Positions 8,641-17,332 of a DNA stretch of 64,000 nt are shown piece after piece. The notes under the pieces are model-generated. The model saw only the letters and a list, made by a program, of their open reading frames with translations, was not told the origin of the DNA and did not search any database. Every line of letters starts with the position of its first letter. The first letter of the stretch is position 1. Both the position numbers and the translations under genes were made by a program. The stretch covers positions 806,001-870,000 of the forward strand of contig NZ_FSRC01000002.1 in NCBI RefSeq assembly GCF_900129785.1, given 5' to 3'. The stretch is from Algoriphagus halophilus (lineage in GTDB: Bacteria; Bacteroidota; Bacteroidia; Cytophagales; Cyclobacteriaceae).

Positions 8641-9816
8641 CTATTTTTTCTCAGACTTATCCTTTAAGTACTTGGAAGGGGATTTTCCCATAACTTTCTT
8701 GAAAGCAGCAGAAAATGAATTTCGATTACTAAATCCAGACAATTCTCCAATCGCTTCCAAGGTGTAATTTTCCGCCTGATCAGAATCCAATAATTGGCAA
8801 CAATAAAAAATCCGCTCTCTATTAATATAATCTGGAAATGAAATTCCTAGATGATGATTTATATATTGGCTCAATAAATAATGAGGAATCCCAGAATCTT
8901 TTGCTAAGTCATTTATAGAGTACCCTTTAATTAAAAAAACTTTCTCCTCTAGTTTCATTTTTAGGATTTGGTCCAAATCAGCTGCTTTTTCTTCGTCGAT
9001 AGAAGGACCTTTTGGCAGGTTTTTGGATCCATCCGGTTCTGGTTTTTCTAAGGTCATTTTTTCCCCTGAAAAATCAAATCCATATAAAATATTTGGAAAG
9101 TATAACAAAAACAGTCCTGTGGACAAGTCTTGCAATGCCGCTCCAAAGTGAACAGCTTTAAACAAAACATCTTTATCTAAACTTCCTAAAGTGAAATAAA
9201 AGGGTAAAAACATAACTAATTGGAAAAATAAATAAGTCTGAATCCAATGATAAACATCCTTTTTTTCTCCCAAAGCGGGATTCGCTTTTTTAAATTTCCA
9301 AACGAGAATCAAACTTAAAATCCAATAAAAATTGACTAAAATTGTTCGAAAAGGAGTATAAAATCCTGATGGAAAAAATCTGCTTTGAGTAAAGCTTACA
9401 ATCAAATAGGGATCATTTACTTCCGAAAGAATCAAATCTAATTTTTCGGAGGAATTCATCATTAATACAGGCCAATAATCAACAGTGTAGATAAGGGCTG
9501 GCAATAAATGAATCAAATGCCACCATTTAAATTGGGATTTAAATAGGGTAAATTGGATATATAAAAAAGGTAAAAAAGCATAAATCAAACCTGCTAAATT
9601 ACCTGTTCTATAGATAAAGGGAAAATGGATAATTAAGCCAGTATCTATCAAACCTGCCAAGAGAATTCCATGGGAAAGAAACAAAAAACTCAGTCCCATT
9701 AGGATGTTGGTAGATCTCTTTTTTATTCCATAAGTCAATAAAACTATACTCAAAAGATATCCTAAGGAGCAGGAAAATACATAAATGAAATTATAAAAAT
9801 TTAGTTCAAGCTTCAT
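8641..9816 (-). CDS. AraC-family regulator with N-terminal 7TM sensor
   Basis: A 391-residue membrane-bound transcription factor. Residues about 8-245 contain seven hydrophobic helices (YVFSCSLGYLLSIVLLTYGI, FLFLSHGILLAGLI and further segments). A cytoplasmic linker and a C-terminal AraC DNA-binding domain follow (DLAKDSGIPHYLLSQYINHHLG and then IGELSGFSNRNSFSAAFKKVMGKSPSKY). This 7TM-AraC architecture is a Bacteroidota speciality and couples a membrane or periplasmic signal to transcription. It lies between sulfatase and outer-membrane genes, so it plausibly controls them; its operators cannot be read by eye. Confidence 0.85.
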   Translation of the reverse strand: MKLELNFYNFIYVFSCSLGYLLSIVLLTYGIKKRSTNILMGLSFLFLSHGILLAGLIDTGLIIHFPFIYRTGNLAGLIYAFLPFLYIQFTLFKSQFKWWHLIHLLPALIYTVDYWPVLMMNSSEKLDLILSEVNDPYLIVSFTQSRFFPSGFYTPFRTILVNFYWILSLILVWKFKKANPALGEKKDVYHWIQTYLFFQLVMFLPFYFTLGSLDKDVLFKAVHFGAALQDLSTGLFLLYFPNILYGFDFSGEKMTLEKPEPDGSKNLPKGPSIDEEKAADLDQILKMKLEEKVFLIKGYSINDLAKDSGIPHYLLSQYINHHLGISFPDYINRERIFYCCQLLDSDQAENYTLEAIGELSGFSNRNSFSAAFKKVMGKSPSKYLKDKSEKK

Positions 9817-9902
9817 TTCGTGGCTTTGGTAAGTTTCATTCTGAGTAAACGAATACTTACAATGGATTAGATTAAAAGAAACTTAAGGAATTAGATTTAG
9901 AA

Positions 9903-10694
9903 TTATTTAGGAAATAAGAAAACAACAACTGCTCTCCAGCCCCAATCTGCTTTGCCTTTATCTGGTGCAGCTAAATTTAATCTAGGTCCGATGGCAAACT
10001 GAGTTTTCTGCTTTCCAATACTTGTCACTGCAGAAATGGTTGGGTTTAACCAAAGTGTGCTAGTGGAGGCTTTCCAATTCTGTGTCCATTCCATATTTGC
10101 TCCAATACCTGCTCCAGACTTCCAATTATAGACAATAAATGGCTGAACAAACATCTGGCTTACATCGGGTCTATCTTCATTTCCGACAACGGACCAAATT
10201 TGATTGACTAAGCCTCCCATGGTCCATCCATTTATCTGCTTCAGAGCCACTACTGTTGGACCCATTCCAAATTTCTTGGTTGTTAAAAAATCATTTGTTC
10301 CGATAGGCAAAAGCAAAGCCGGACCGACACCCCAGGTTAATTTCTCAGAGTTTTTGGGTGAAAAGAAAGCAGACATGACAGCATCCCCCAAACCGGATTG
10401 TTTTTCCCCAGGGGCAGTAATATTGTATTGCGTAATAACCGGTAGCACCACTCTTGTGATCATATTCAAATTTTTACTTACTGAAACTGGAATTACCGGT
10501 TGAATATTCAATGTATTCCGTGAACCATTAAACTCACCTATTCCATAATCGGTGTTGTTCTGCAAAGGGACAGATATCAATGACGCGATAGGATTGGCTA
10601 GCTTTTTAGCCAGCTCCGCGGCATCATCTTGTGCATTTGAATTGATGACAAAGGCAAAAATTAACAACGTAGTTAAGGTATAAATCTTGTTCAT
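9903..10694 (-). CDS. Outer-membrane protein of the family labelled neuromedin U
   Basis: A 263-residue exported protein (signal peptide ending SNAQ, residue 21). It begins AAELAKKLANPIASLISVPLQNN and continues with barrel strands ending in FLFPK. Databases carry such proteins under the misleading label neuromedin U. They resemble MetA-pathway/phenol-type outer-membrane channel proteins and often accompany sulfatase genes in marine bacteria (from memory). A passage role for an aromatic or sulfated small molecule is possible. It follows sulfatase 2 after a terminator, so it probably has its own promoter. Confidence 0.65.
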   Translation of the reverse strand: MNKIYTLTTLLIFAFVINSNAQDDAAELAKKLANPIASLISVPLQNNTDYGIGEFNGSRNTLNIQPVIPVSVSKNLNMITRVVLPVITQYNITAPGEKQSGLGDAVMSAFFSPKNSEKLTWGVGPALLLPIGTNDFLTTKKFGMGPTVVALKQINGWTMGGLVNQIWSVVGNEDRPDVSQMFVQPFIVYNWKSGAGIGANMEWTQNWKASTSTLWLNPTISAVTSIGKQKTQFAIGPRLNLAAPDKGKADWGWRAVVVFLFPK

Positions 10695-10858
10695 CTTGAA
10701 TTGGTTAATTACTTTAAAAATAAATTATTCCAAGAAGATTGGAATCAAAGAGGAATAAAAATCAGAATAAATTAACAATTTCTTCTAAACCAAAAATATA
10801 CTCCGATTAAACATTAGATGGGAAGAATCCTAAAAACAAGCAGGTCCAAAAAATAAAA

Positions 10859-10879
10859 ATGGGGACTAAACGTCCCCAT
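10859..10879 (-). terminator. Terminator after sulfatase 2
   Basis: Perfect 8-bp stem ATGGGGAC (10859-10866) / GTCCCCAT (10872-10879) with a 5-base loop. On the minus strand it is followed by a T-rich run. It separates the sulfatase unit from the outer-membrane gene at 10694. Confidence 0.8.
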
Positions 10880-10899
10880 CTTCAAATTTTCAAGAATTA

Positions 10900-12453
10900 T
10901 TAATTTCCTTCTTGCCCAGCTGTCAAAGATTGTAAAACTGCATCTAGGTTGAAGGAATCAGGTTTTTGCCTTGGAGGAAACTCTACAAAAGTCTTCACCA
11001 TCTCTCCGGCAATGCCTTGAGAAGCACCTCCAGCAAACTGAATTATCCCTTCCATCCATTCATAGTAGCTATTGGAATTGTGTTGTGCTCGCTCGAATGG
11101 ATCCATTTTAAGGTCAAATATCAAAGGGATCCTTAATTGAACAAATGGATACATCCAAACACCAAACTTATCAGCTTGTTGCTCCATAAATACCAATTTC
11201 CATCGGTCATATCTCATGGCAACCAATTGACCATCATCATTCCAATAATAGAATTCTCTTCTTGGAAAATTAGTTGCCCCATATTGATCCTTTGTCACGG
11301 TTTTTTCACCTGTCAGAAAAGGCAGAATATTATATCCATCCAAATGAACTTTATAAGTCATGTCTCCGACTTTATGACCATTTAATAGCTTCTCTTTTAT
11401 ATTAGGTTCACCAACTGCGGCCATCAAAGTTGGAAGCCAATCATTGCCTGCTACTACCTCATTTATTACTGTACCTGGTTTGATTTTACCAGGCCATTTA
11501 ATAATCATAGGCACACGATATCCACCTTCCCAGTTAGTGTTTTTCTCCCCTCTAAATGGAGTAATTCCTCCATCTGGCCACATATTAAAGTGTGGACCAT
11601 TGTCAGTAGTGTAAAGGATAATGGTATTGTCATCTACTCCCAAGGCTTCTAGCTTATTCAGCAATTGACCAATTTGATCATCGTGTTGAACCATGCCATC
11701 TGCATATTCACCTAGGCCGGTTTTTCCTGAATAACTTTCCGGTACGTGAGTCACATAGTGCATTCTGGTCGTATTAAACCAAACAAAAAATGGTTTATCA
11801 TCTTCAACTTGTCTTTCTATAAAGTCTTCGGTAGCATTCAAGACTTCTTGATCGATCGTTTCCATACGCTTTTTAGTCAATGGTCCCGTATCTTCAATTT
11901 TGCCATCTGCCGTACTTCTAATTACTCCCCTTGGTCCATATTTCTCTTTAAAAGTTGGGTTTTTTGGATAATATGGGTTCTCCGGAGTTTCTTCAGCATT
12001 TAGATGGTATAAGTTTCCAAAAAACTCATCAAACCCATGGTTGGTTGGCAAAAATTCATCTTTGTCTCCCAAGTGGTTTTTTCCAAATTGTCCAGTCGCA
12101 TAACCCATTGGCTTTAAAAGCTCTGCAAGCGTTGGGTCTTCTTTTTGGATCCCAACTGCAGCTCCTGGAATTCCTACTTTCGTTAAACCAGTTCTGACAG
12201 GCATTTGTCCTGTAATAAAAGCAGCTCTTCCAGCTGTACAAGATTGCTCTGCATAATAATCGGTAAATATAGCTCCTTCAGCAGCTATGCGGTCAATATT
12301 TGGCGTACGGTAGCCCATCATACCTCGGTTGTTATAACTGAGGTTCCAGTACCCAATATCATCCCCCATAATTACAAGAATATTGGGCTTTTCCTGAGCA
12401 ATGACCAGTGTACTGAAAAGCATACTGGCCATCAGTCCAATTGTTTTTTTCAT
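10900..12453 (-). CDS. Secreted type I sulfatase (sulfatase 2)
   Basis: A 517-residue secreted sulfatase, signal peptide ending VIAQ at residue 20. Metal-site Asp31-Asp32 (GDDIGYW), formylglycine motif CTAGR at Cys72, GKNHLGD, YTTDNG and FRGEKNTNWEGG are all present. It is the shortest of the three local paralogues and lacks an insertion present in the other two ahead of the [20 protein letters not shown] segment. It sits 167 bases downstream of sulfatase 3 on the same strand and ends at a terminator, so the two may form an operon. Substrate unknown. Confidence 0.87.
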   Translation of the reverse strand: MKKTIGLMASMLFSTLVIAQEKPNILVIMGDDIGYWNLSYNNRGMMGYRTPNIDRIAAEGAIFTDYYAEQSCTAGRAAFITGQMPVRTGLTKVGIPGAAVGIQKEDPTLAELLKPMGYATGQFGKNHLGDKDEFLPTNHGFDEFFGNLYHLNAEETPENPYYPKNPTFKEKYGPRGVIRSTADGKIEDTGPLTKKRMETIDQEVLNATEDFIERQVEDDKPFFVWFNTTRMHYVTHVPESYSGKTGLGEYADGMVQHDDQIGQLLNKLEALGVDDNTIILYTTDNGPHFNMWPDGGITPFRGEKNTNWEGGYRVPMIIKWPGKIKPGTVINEVVAGNDWLPTLMAAVGEPNIKEKLLNGHKVGDMTYKVHLDGYNILPFLTGEKTVTKDQYGATNFPRREFYYWNDDGQLVAMRYDRWKLVFMEQQADKFGVWMYPFVQLRIPLIFDLKMDPFERAQHNSNSYYEWMEGIIQFAGGASQGIAGEMVKTFVEFPPRQKPDSFNLDAVLQSLTAGQEGN

Positions 12454-12620
12454 ATTAATGCTATTAAAAATTATATACAGTTAAAATTATAGTAATTAAT
12501 TCTAATATCAAACCTTACTAGTCAAGTTGAAAGTGTTTCATCCTCGACATAATAATCCAAAAAAGTTAATTACTTCTCTGGGGGCATTTCAAATTCAAAT
12601 CTTTTATGCTATTAAAACGA

Positions 12621-14204
12621 CTACTGTTTACTTTTTTTGATAAACTCTTCTACAACATTAGACATATCAAAACTTTTTCCTCCCTGAACAGGTGGATATT
12701 CAGCAAGGGATTGTAGGTGCTCCTGCATAAGTACACCCATGGGTTGAAGTAGCCATGATACCTTCTGTAAAAGATGTCCATACGAATCCTTATTATCATA
12801 AGATTCAAAGGGGTCCATTCTAATGTTAAAAACTAAAGGTACTGTCCTAGGAATCACATTTGCATAATAATCTTCTTTGGTTGAAAAATGGAATTTCCAG
12901 GGTCCCATCCTGACAGCAGTGAGCTTCGATTCATAATAATAGAAAATTGAATTTCTCGCCGATTTATCTGATTCACCTTTCCAATACGCTAAATTGTTTA
13001 CACCGTCAATAACTTGCTTTTTTTCACTCATAACTTTATCCGCAATATTATCTATCCCGGCAGCCGCGGCAAGTGTGGTAAACATATCCATGTGACTTTG
13101 GATGCCATTAAGTTTTTGTCCTGGTTTGATTACTCCTGGCCATCTTAACATTGATAGTACGCGCACTCCACCTTCATAAGTGGTCATTTTCTCTCCGCGG
13201 AATGGGGTTGTTGCCCCATGGGGCCAAGAAGCATGCTCAGGCCCATTATCTGTTGAATACCAGATAATTGTGTTTTCAGCCAAGCCTTGTTCTTCCAACC
13301 ATTGAAGCACCATTCCTATATCATGATCATGTTGTAACATCCCTGAACCATGAATATCAGCCTCACTGGTATATTCCTCCGCAGCATATTTCCATTTTTC
13401 ATCCAGACGAGTATACAAATGCATTCTACTGGTATTCAACCAAACGAAGAATGGTTTATCTTCATCCTTGGCTTTTTTCATAAAATTTTCAGCCATTGGA
13501 ATTACTTCTTCGGAATCAAAGTTTTTCATTCTTTCCTGAGTAAGCGGTCCAGTATCCTCAATTCGCTGCATTCCTACTTTTCCAAATCTTGGATCTTCCG
13601 AGTTATCCATTTGATCAGTTGCCCAAGAATGTATAACTCCTCTTGTACCAAATCTTTTTTCATATGATTCTAAATCACCGGAAAAAGCCTTTCCAAATCG
13701 TTGATAATCTCGTTGCTCAGATTCTTCCTGAGTATTTAAATGGTACAAATTCCCATAAAACTCATCGAAACCGTGGGCAGTTGGAAGATGCTCATTTCGA
13801 TCACCCAAGTGATTTTTACCAAAATGGCCAGTTGCATAACCTGCTTCTTTCATATAAGCAGCAAGACTTGGAGACGCAGCTTGTAAACCCAAGGCATCAC
13901 CAGGCTGACCTACTGTAGTCATTCCTGATCTTATCGGATATTGTCCCGTAATAAATGAAGCTCTTCCTGCTGTACAACTTGGTTGAGCATAGTGATCTGT
14001 AAATCGAATACCTTCCATACCAATTCGATCAATGTTTGGTGTGGTATAGCCCATAGTACCCATTCCATAAGCACTTACATTTTGCCAGCCTATGTCATCC
14101 CCCCAAATCACCAAAATATTGGGTTTCTCTTGAGCCAAAGCCATGCATGGCCCCAATAATAAGAGGCTCATCGTCCATCGAAAAATCAATTTTACTTTCT
14201 TCAT
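12621..14204 (-). CDS. Secreted type I sulfatase (sulfatase 3)
   Basis: A 527-residue secreted sulfatase, signal peptide ending ALAQ at residue 25. Asp36-Asp37, CTAGR with Cys77, GKNHLGD, YSTDNG and [12 protein letters not shown] are conserved. It is closer to sulfatase 1 than to sulfatase 2 in the middle segment (shared HSWATD and RFGKVG blocks), pointing to local duplication. It is the first gene of a minus-strand pair with sulfatase 2. The start ATG at 14204 gives a regular signal peptide. Confidence 0.87.
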   Translation of the reverse strand: MKKVKLIFRWTMSLLLLGPCMALAQEKPNILVIWGDDIGWQNVSAYGMGTMGYTTPNIDRIGMEGIRFTDHYAQPSCTAGRASFITGQYPIRSGMTTVGQPGDALGLQAASPSLAAYMKEAGYATGHFGKNHLGDRNEHLPTAHGFDEFYGNLYHLNTQEESEQRDYQRFGKAFSGDLESYEKRFGTRGVIHSWATDQMDNSEDPRFGKVGMQRIEDTGPLTQERMKNFDSEEVIPMAENFMKKAKDEDKPFFVWLNTSRMHLYTRLDEKWKYAAEEYTSEADIHGSGMLQHDHDIGMVLQWLEEQGLAENTIIWYSTDNGPEHASWPHGATTPFRGEKMTTYEGGVRVLSMLRWPGVIKPGQKLNGIQSHMDMFTTLAAAAGIDNIADKVMSEKKQVIDGVNNLAYWKGESDKSARNSIFYYYESKLTAVRMGPWKFHFSTKEDYYANVIPRTVPLVFNIRMDPFESYDNKDSYGHLLQKVSWLLQPMGVLMQEHLQSLAEYPPVQGGKSFDMSNVVEEFIKKSKQ

Positions 14205-14659
14205 TTATTAAATGTTTAAGGTAAGATATCGGGTCAAATAATAATTTATGCCTTCTTTAAAATTACGCTAAATGTTGACAATTTTTTCTTCTCAAAATTC
14301 AGCTTTTATGCTTTAAAATAATATCTAGCTCCATTTGTTTAAAACACAGCTTCACCGGTTACTACTAAATTTTAAAAGGTTTTAATCAAAAGGTCAAAAG
14401 ACTGGCAAATCAATATCCCACATATGTAGCATCTTCCAAGCGATTGATTATTGCCTAGATAACAATCTTCTTATACAAAAGTTATTACCTCAGAATTTTT
14501 GAATCAACTGGTTCTCCAAGCTTGCACTTTTGGAGAAAAACCCCATCTACTTCAATAAAATCATTCAATCAACACAGAAACCAACCATTGATCTCATTTT
14601 TCAAGTCAAAATCGATCAAAAGGGGTTATTTTAGTTAGCGAAAATTAAACCTTACCCTT
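14205..14659. other. Divergent promoter region between sulfatase 3 and the S9 peptidase
   Basis: 455 AT-rich bases with no convincing gene. One 8-bp inverted repeat (TTCTCCAA 14512-14519 / TTGGAGAA 14530-14537) with a 10-base loop is the only clear structure and could be a regulatory hairpin or operator. Promoters for both flanking genes must lie here; I cannot place them with confidence. Confidence 0.5.
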
Positions 14660-17098
14660 ATGAACAAAAAATTTACAACCTGTATACTACTTGCGTTTGT
14701 GGTCTGGTTTGGAATCCCTGATTCTCAAGCACAAACAGGCTATCAGAAGCCACCGAAGTCAATAACTGACTTAGTAAATGCACCTAGTACTCCCTCGGTA
14801 AATTTTAGTAAAAATGGAGATTGGATGCTGTTATTGGAAAGTGCCGATAACCCAAGCATCGAAGCACTTTCCCAACCGGAATTAAAGATTGCAGGGCTCC
14901 GAATTAATCCTGCGACGTCAGGTCCCAGTAGAGGAAGAGGCATTGAAAATATAAAAATAAAGATGACCCAAGGAGGGGAGGAAAAGCAAATTGCTGGGCT
15001 TCCTACCAATCCAAGTATGGGTGATTTTAGGATGTCTCATGATGAAAAATACTTGGCATTTACCCAAACTGATGCTAACGGGATTAGCCTTTGGGTAGTG
15101 GATTTAGGCAGTTTTGAAGCAAAAAAATTAACGGATCCTATTATTAATGATGTAATGGGGAATTCTGTGATTTGGACGCCAGAAAATAAACTATTGATCA
15201 AGGCAGCCAATCCAAGTAGAGGTGTGATGCCTCAAAGACCTGCTGCTCCAGCAGGCCCAATTATCCAAGAAACTACTGGAGATGCTGCGCCAAGCAGAAC
15301 CTATCAAGACTTGTTATCAGATCCCTATGATGAGGCTTTATTTGCTTATTTCATGGATTCTCAATTGATGTTGGTAGATTTGGATGGTACAAAAAAAGCA
15401 ATCGGAAGCCCTGGAATGATCAAATCCTTGGATCTTTCCCCTGACGGATCCTATATTTTAGTTGACTTGATCAAAAAGCCTTTTTCCTATTTAGTTCCAG
15501 CTTATCGATTCCCCTATGATGTGGAAATCTGGTCAAAAGAGGGTAAAAAAGTGAAAACCCTTGCAGAAATTCCATTGGATGAAAATCGTCCTACAGGTTT
15601 TGATGCGACTGTTACTGGCCCAAGAAATATCAGCTGGAGAGCCGATAAACCTGCCACACTCTATTGGGTGGAAGCACAAGATGGTGGTGATGCCAGAGTT
15701 GAAATGGAGGAAAGAGAAATCATCTACACTTTGGAAGCACCATTTACTAGCAGTAAGAAAAAACTGGCCAGTAGCTCCTATAGATTTGCCGGAATCGCCT
15801 GGTCTGATGACAACTTTGCCATCATGAACGAACGATGGTCACAAGCTAGAAAAGAAGTTCGATCTGTAATCAATCCATCTGATCCTTCCCAAGGGAAAAG
15901 AGTGATCATTGACCGATCTTCCGATGATTTATACAACGACCCGGGAGATCCGCTTTTTACCGAGAATGAATTTGGAAGGAATGTACTTCTAAGAAAAGGC
16001 GATTTGGTTTTCATGACTAGCCCAGGAGGTTCTCCCGATGGCAATATGCCTTTCCTCTCCACATTTAATACCAAAACAAAAGAGCAGGAAATCTTATGGA
16101 GATCACAGGCACCTTATTATGAACGGGTTGTCAAGGTGCTAGATGAGAACGGAACAGAATTTATCACCCTGAAAGAAAGCACAGATATTCAGCCAAACTA
16201 TTGGTTGGTCAATACAAGAAAGAGAATTGCTCCGATGCAATTGACCAATTTTGAACATCCATATGAGTCATTAAAAGGAATTCAAAAACAATTGGTGACT
16301 TACAAGCGAAAGGACGGATTAAACCTTTCTGCTGTCATTTATACTCCGGCAGGATACGACCCCGCAAAAGATGGTCCCCTCCCTGTATTGATGTGGGCCT
16401 ATCCTAGAGAATATAAGTCCAAGGAGGTAGCTGCGCAGGTACGTGGTTCAAAATATGCTTTTACTAGATTGAGTTGGGGTTCTCCTCTGTATTGGGTGAC
16501 ACGCGGATATGCAATCATGGACCGTACCGAAATGCCGATTGTAGGTGAGGGTGACCAAGAACCTAATGATTATTTTGTGGAGCAATTAGTAGCTAATGCG
16601 GAGGCAGCAATTGACCATATTGTAGAATTAGGTATTGGTGATCGGGACCGGATTGCAGTGGGAGGACACTCTTATGGAGCATTTATGACTGCCAATTTGC
16701 TTTCTCACACCAATCTGTTTGCAGCAGGGATTGCCAGAAGTGGGGCATACAATCGAACCTTGACCCCATTTGGATTCCAATATGAACAAAGAACTTATTG
16801 GGAAGCACCTGAGGTGTATTTCAATATGTCTCCATTCTCTTTCGCTCACAAAGTAGAAACCCCAATTTTGTTGATTCACGGACAGGCGGATAATAATTCC
16901 GGTACTTTCCCCATCCAATCCGAACGCTATTACAATGCTTTAAAAGGCCATGGAGCGACTGCCAGATTGGTTTTCTTACCGAATGAAAGCCATGGTTATG
17001 CAGCAGAAGAATCCATTTTGCATACGCTTTGGGAGATGGACACCTGGCTGGAAAAGTATGTGAAAAACAAGAATGAAATCCAGAAAGGAACGGAATAA
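14660..17098 (+). CDS. Secreted S9-family peptidase (prolyl oligopeptidase type)
   Basis: An 812-residue exported serine peptidase. The signal peptide ends SQAQ at about residue 25. An N-terminal beta-propeller region (WMLLLESAD, MSHDEKYLAFTQTD, DLSPDGSYILVDL) precedes an alpha/beta-hydrolase domain from about residue 530. The catalytic Ser671 is in GGHSYGAF. The Asp is expected in IHGQADNNSGT and the His in NESHGYA. The length and the propeller-hydrolase order match the Bacteroidota S9 group that includes glutamyl or dipeptidyl peptidases. It probably acts in the periplasm on peptides. Single gene with its own terminator. Confidence 0.88.
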   Translation: MNKKFTTCILLAFVVWFGIPDSQAQTGYQKPPKSITDLVNAPSTPSVNFSKNGDWMLLLESADNPSIEALSQPELKIAGLRINPATSGPSRGRGIENIKIKMTQGGEEKQIAGLPTNPSMGDFRMSHDEKYLAFTQTDANGISLWVVDLGSFEAKKLTDPIINDVMGNSVIWTPENKLLIKAANPSRGVMPQRPAAPAGPIIQETTGDAAPSRTYQDLLSDPYDEALFAYFMDSQLMLVDLDGTKKAIGSPGMIKSLDLSPDGSYILVDLIKKPFSYLVPAYRFPYDVEIWSKEGKKVKTLAEIPLDENRPTGFDATVTGPRNISWRADKPATLYWVEAQDGGDARVEMEEREIIYTLEAPFTSSKKKLASSSYRFAGIAWSDDNFAIMNERWSQARKEVRSVINPSDPSQGKRVIIDRSSDDLYNDPGDPLFTENEFGRNVLLRKGDLVFMTSPGGSPDGNMPFLSTFNTKTKEQEILWRSQAPYYERVVKVLDENGTEFITLKESTDIQPNYWLVNTRKRIAPMQLTNFEHPYESLKGIQKQLVTYKRKDGLNLSAVIYTPAGYDPAKDGPLPVLMWAYPREYKSKEVAAQVRGSKYAFTRLSWGSPLYWVTRGYAIMDRTEMPIVGEGDQEPNDYFVEQLVANAEAAIDHIVELGIGDRDRIAVGGHSYGAFMTANLLSHTNLFAAGIARSGAYNRTLTPFGFQYEQRTYWEAPEVYFNMSPFSFAHKVETPILLIHGQADNNSGTFPIQSERYYNALKGHGATARLVFLPNESHGYAAEESILHTLWEMDTWLEKYVKNKNEIQKGTE

Positions 17099-17124
17099 AA
17101 ATTCCCTTTTCTTCGAAGACAAAA

Positions 17125-17158
17125 GAGGCTTTGGTTTTACCAAAGCCTTCTTTTTTTT
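17125..17158 (+). terminator. Terminator after the S9 peptidase
   Basis: 9-bp stem GGCTTTGGT (17127-17135) / ACCAAAGCC (17139-17147), 3-base loop, followed by a run of eight T after TTC. Confidence 0.9.
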
Positions 17159-17332
17159 AACCAAAAAAACAGCTGCATTTTAAACACAAATCAGTTCTCA
17201 AAAGAGTTCTTTTTTTTCCAAAAAAAACTGTCAAAAATTACCCTTAAAAAGTGAGGAAAAATCTAGGATTTGAAGCCAATTTTCATAGGTATTTACCTCT
17301 TAAATAAGGATTTACAAAAACAGCCGATATAG
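17159..17332. other. Intergenic stretch upstream of the BCCT gene
   Basis: AT-rich with long T and A runs around 17208-17227 and no gene. Just beyond it a GCCCGATA octamer occurs twice in direct orientation (17334-17341 and 17353-17360), with a related GCCGATA at 17323. I see no copy of the TTGAATG-type operator found elsewhere in the choline locus. Confidence 0.45.

Noticed and set aside
5687..14204. One of the sulfatases as choline sulfatase (BetC), which would feed the choline locus
   Set aside because: BetC proteins have a different N-terminal block and a CAPAR/CxPxR-type motif; these three have CTAGR and the GDDIGYW start, and no TTGAATG operator was found near them.
17208..17227. T and A homopolymer runs as a second terminator or slippage element
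   Set aside because: A complete terminator already lies at 17125-17158 and no stable GC stem accompanies these runs.
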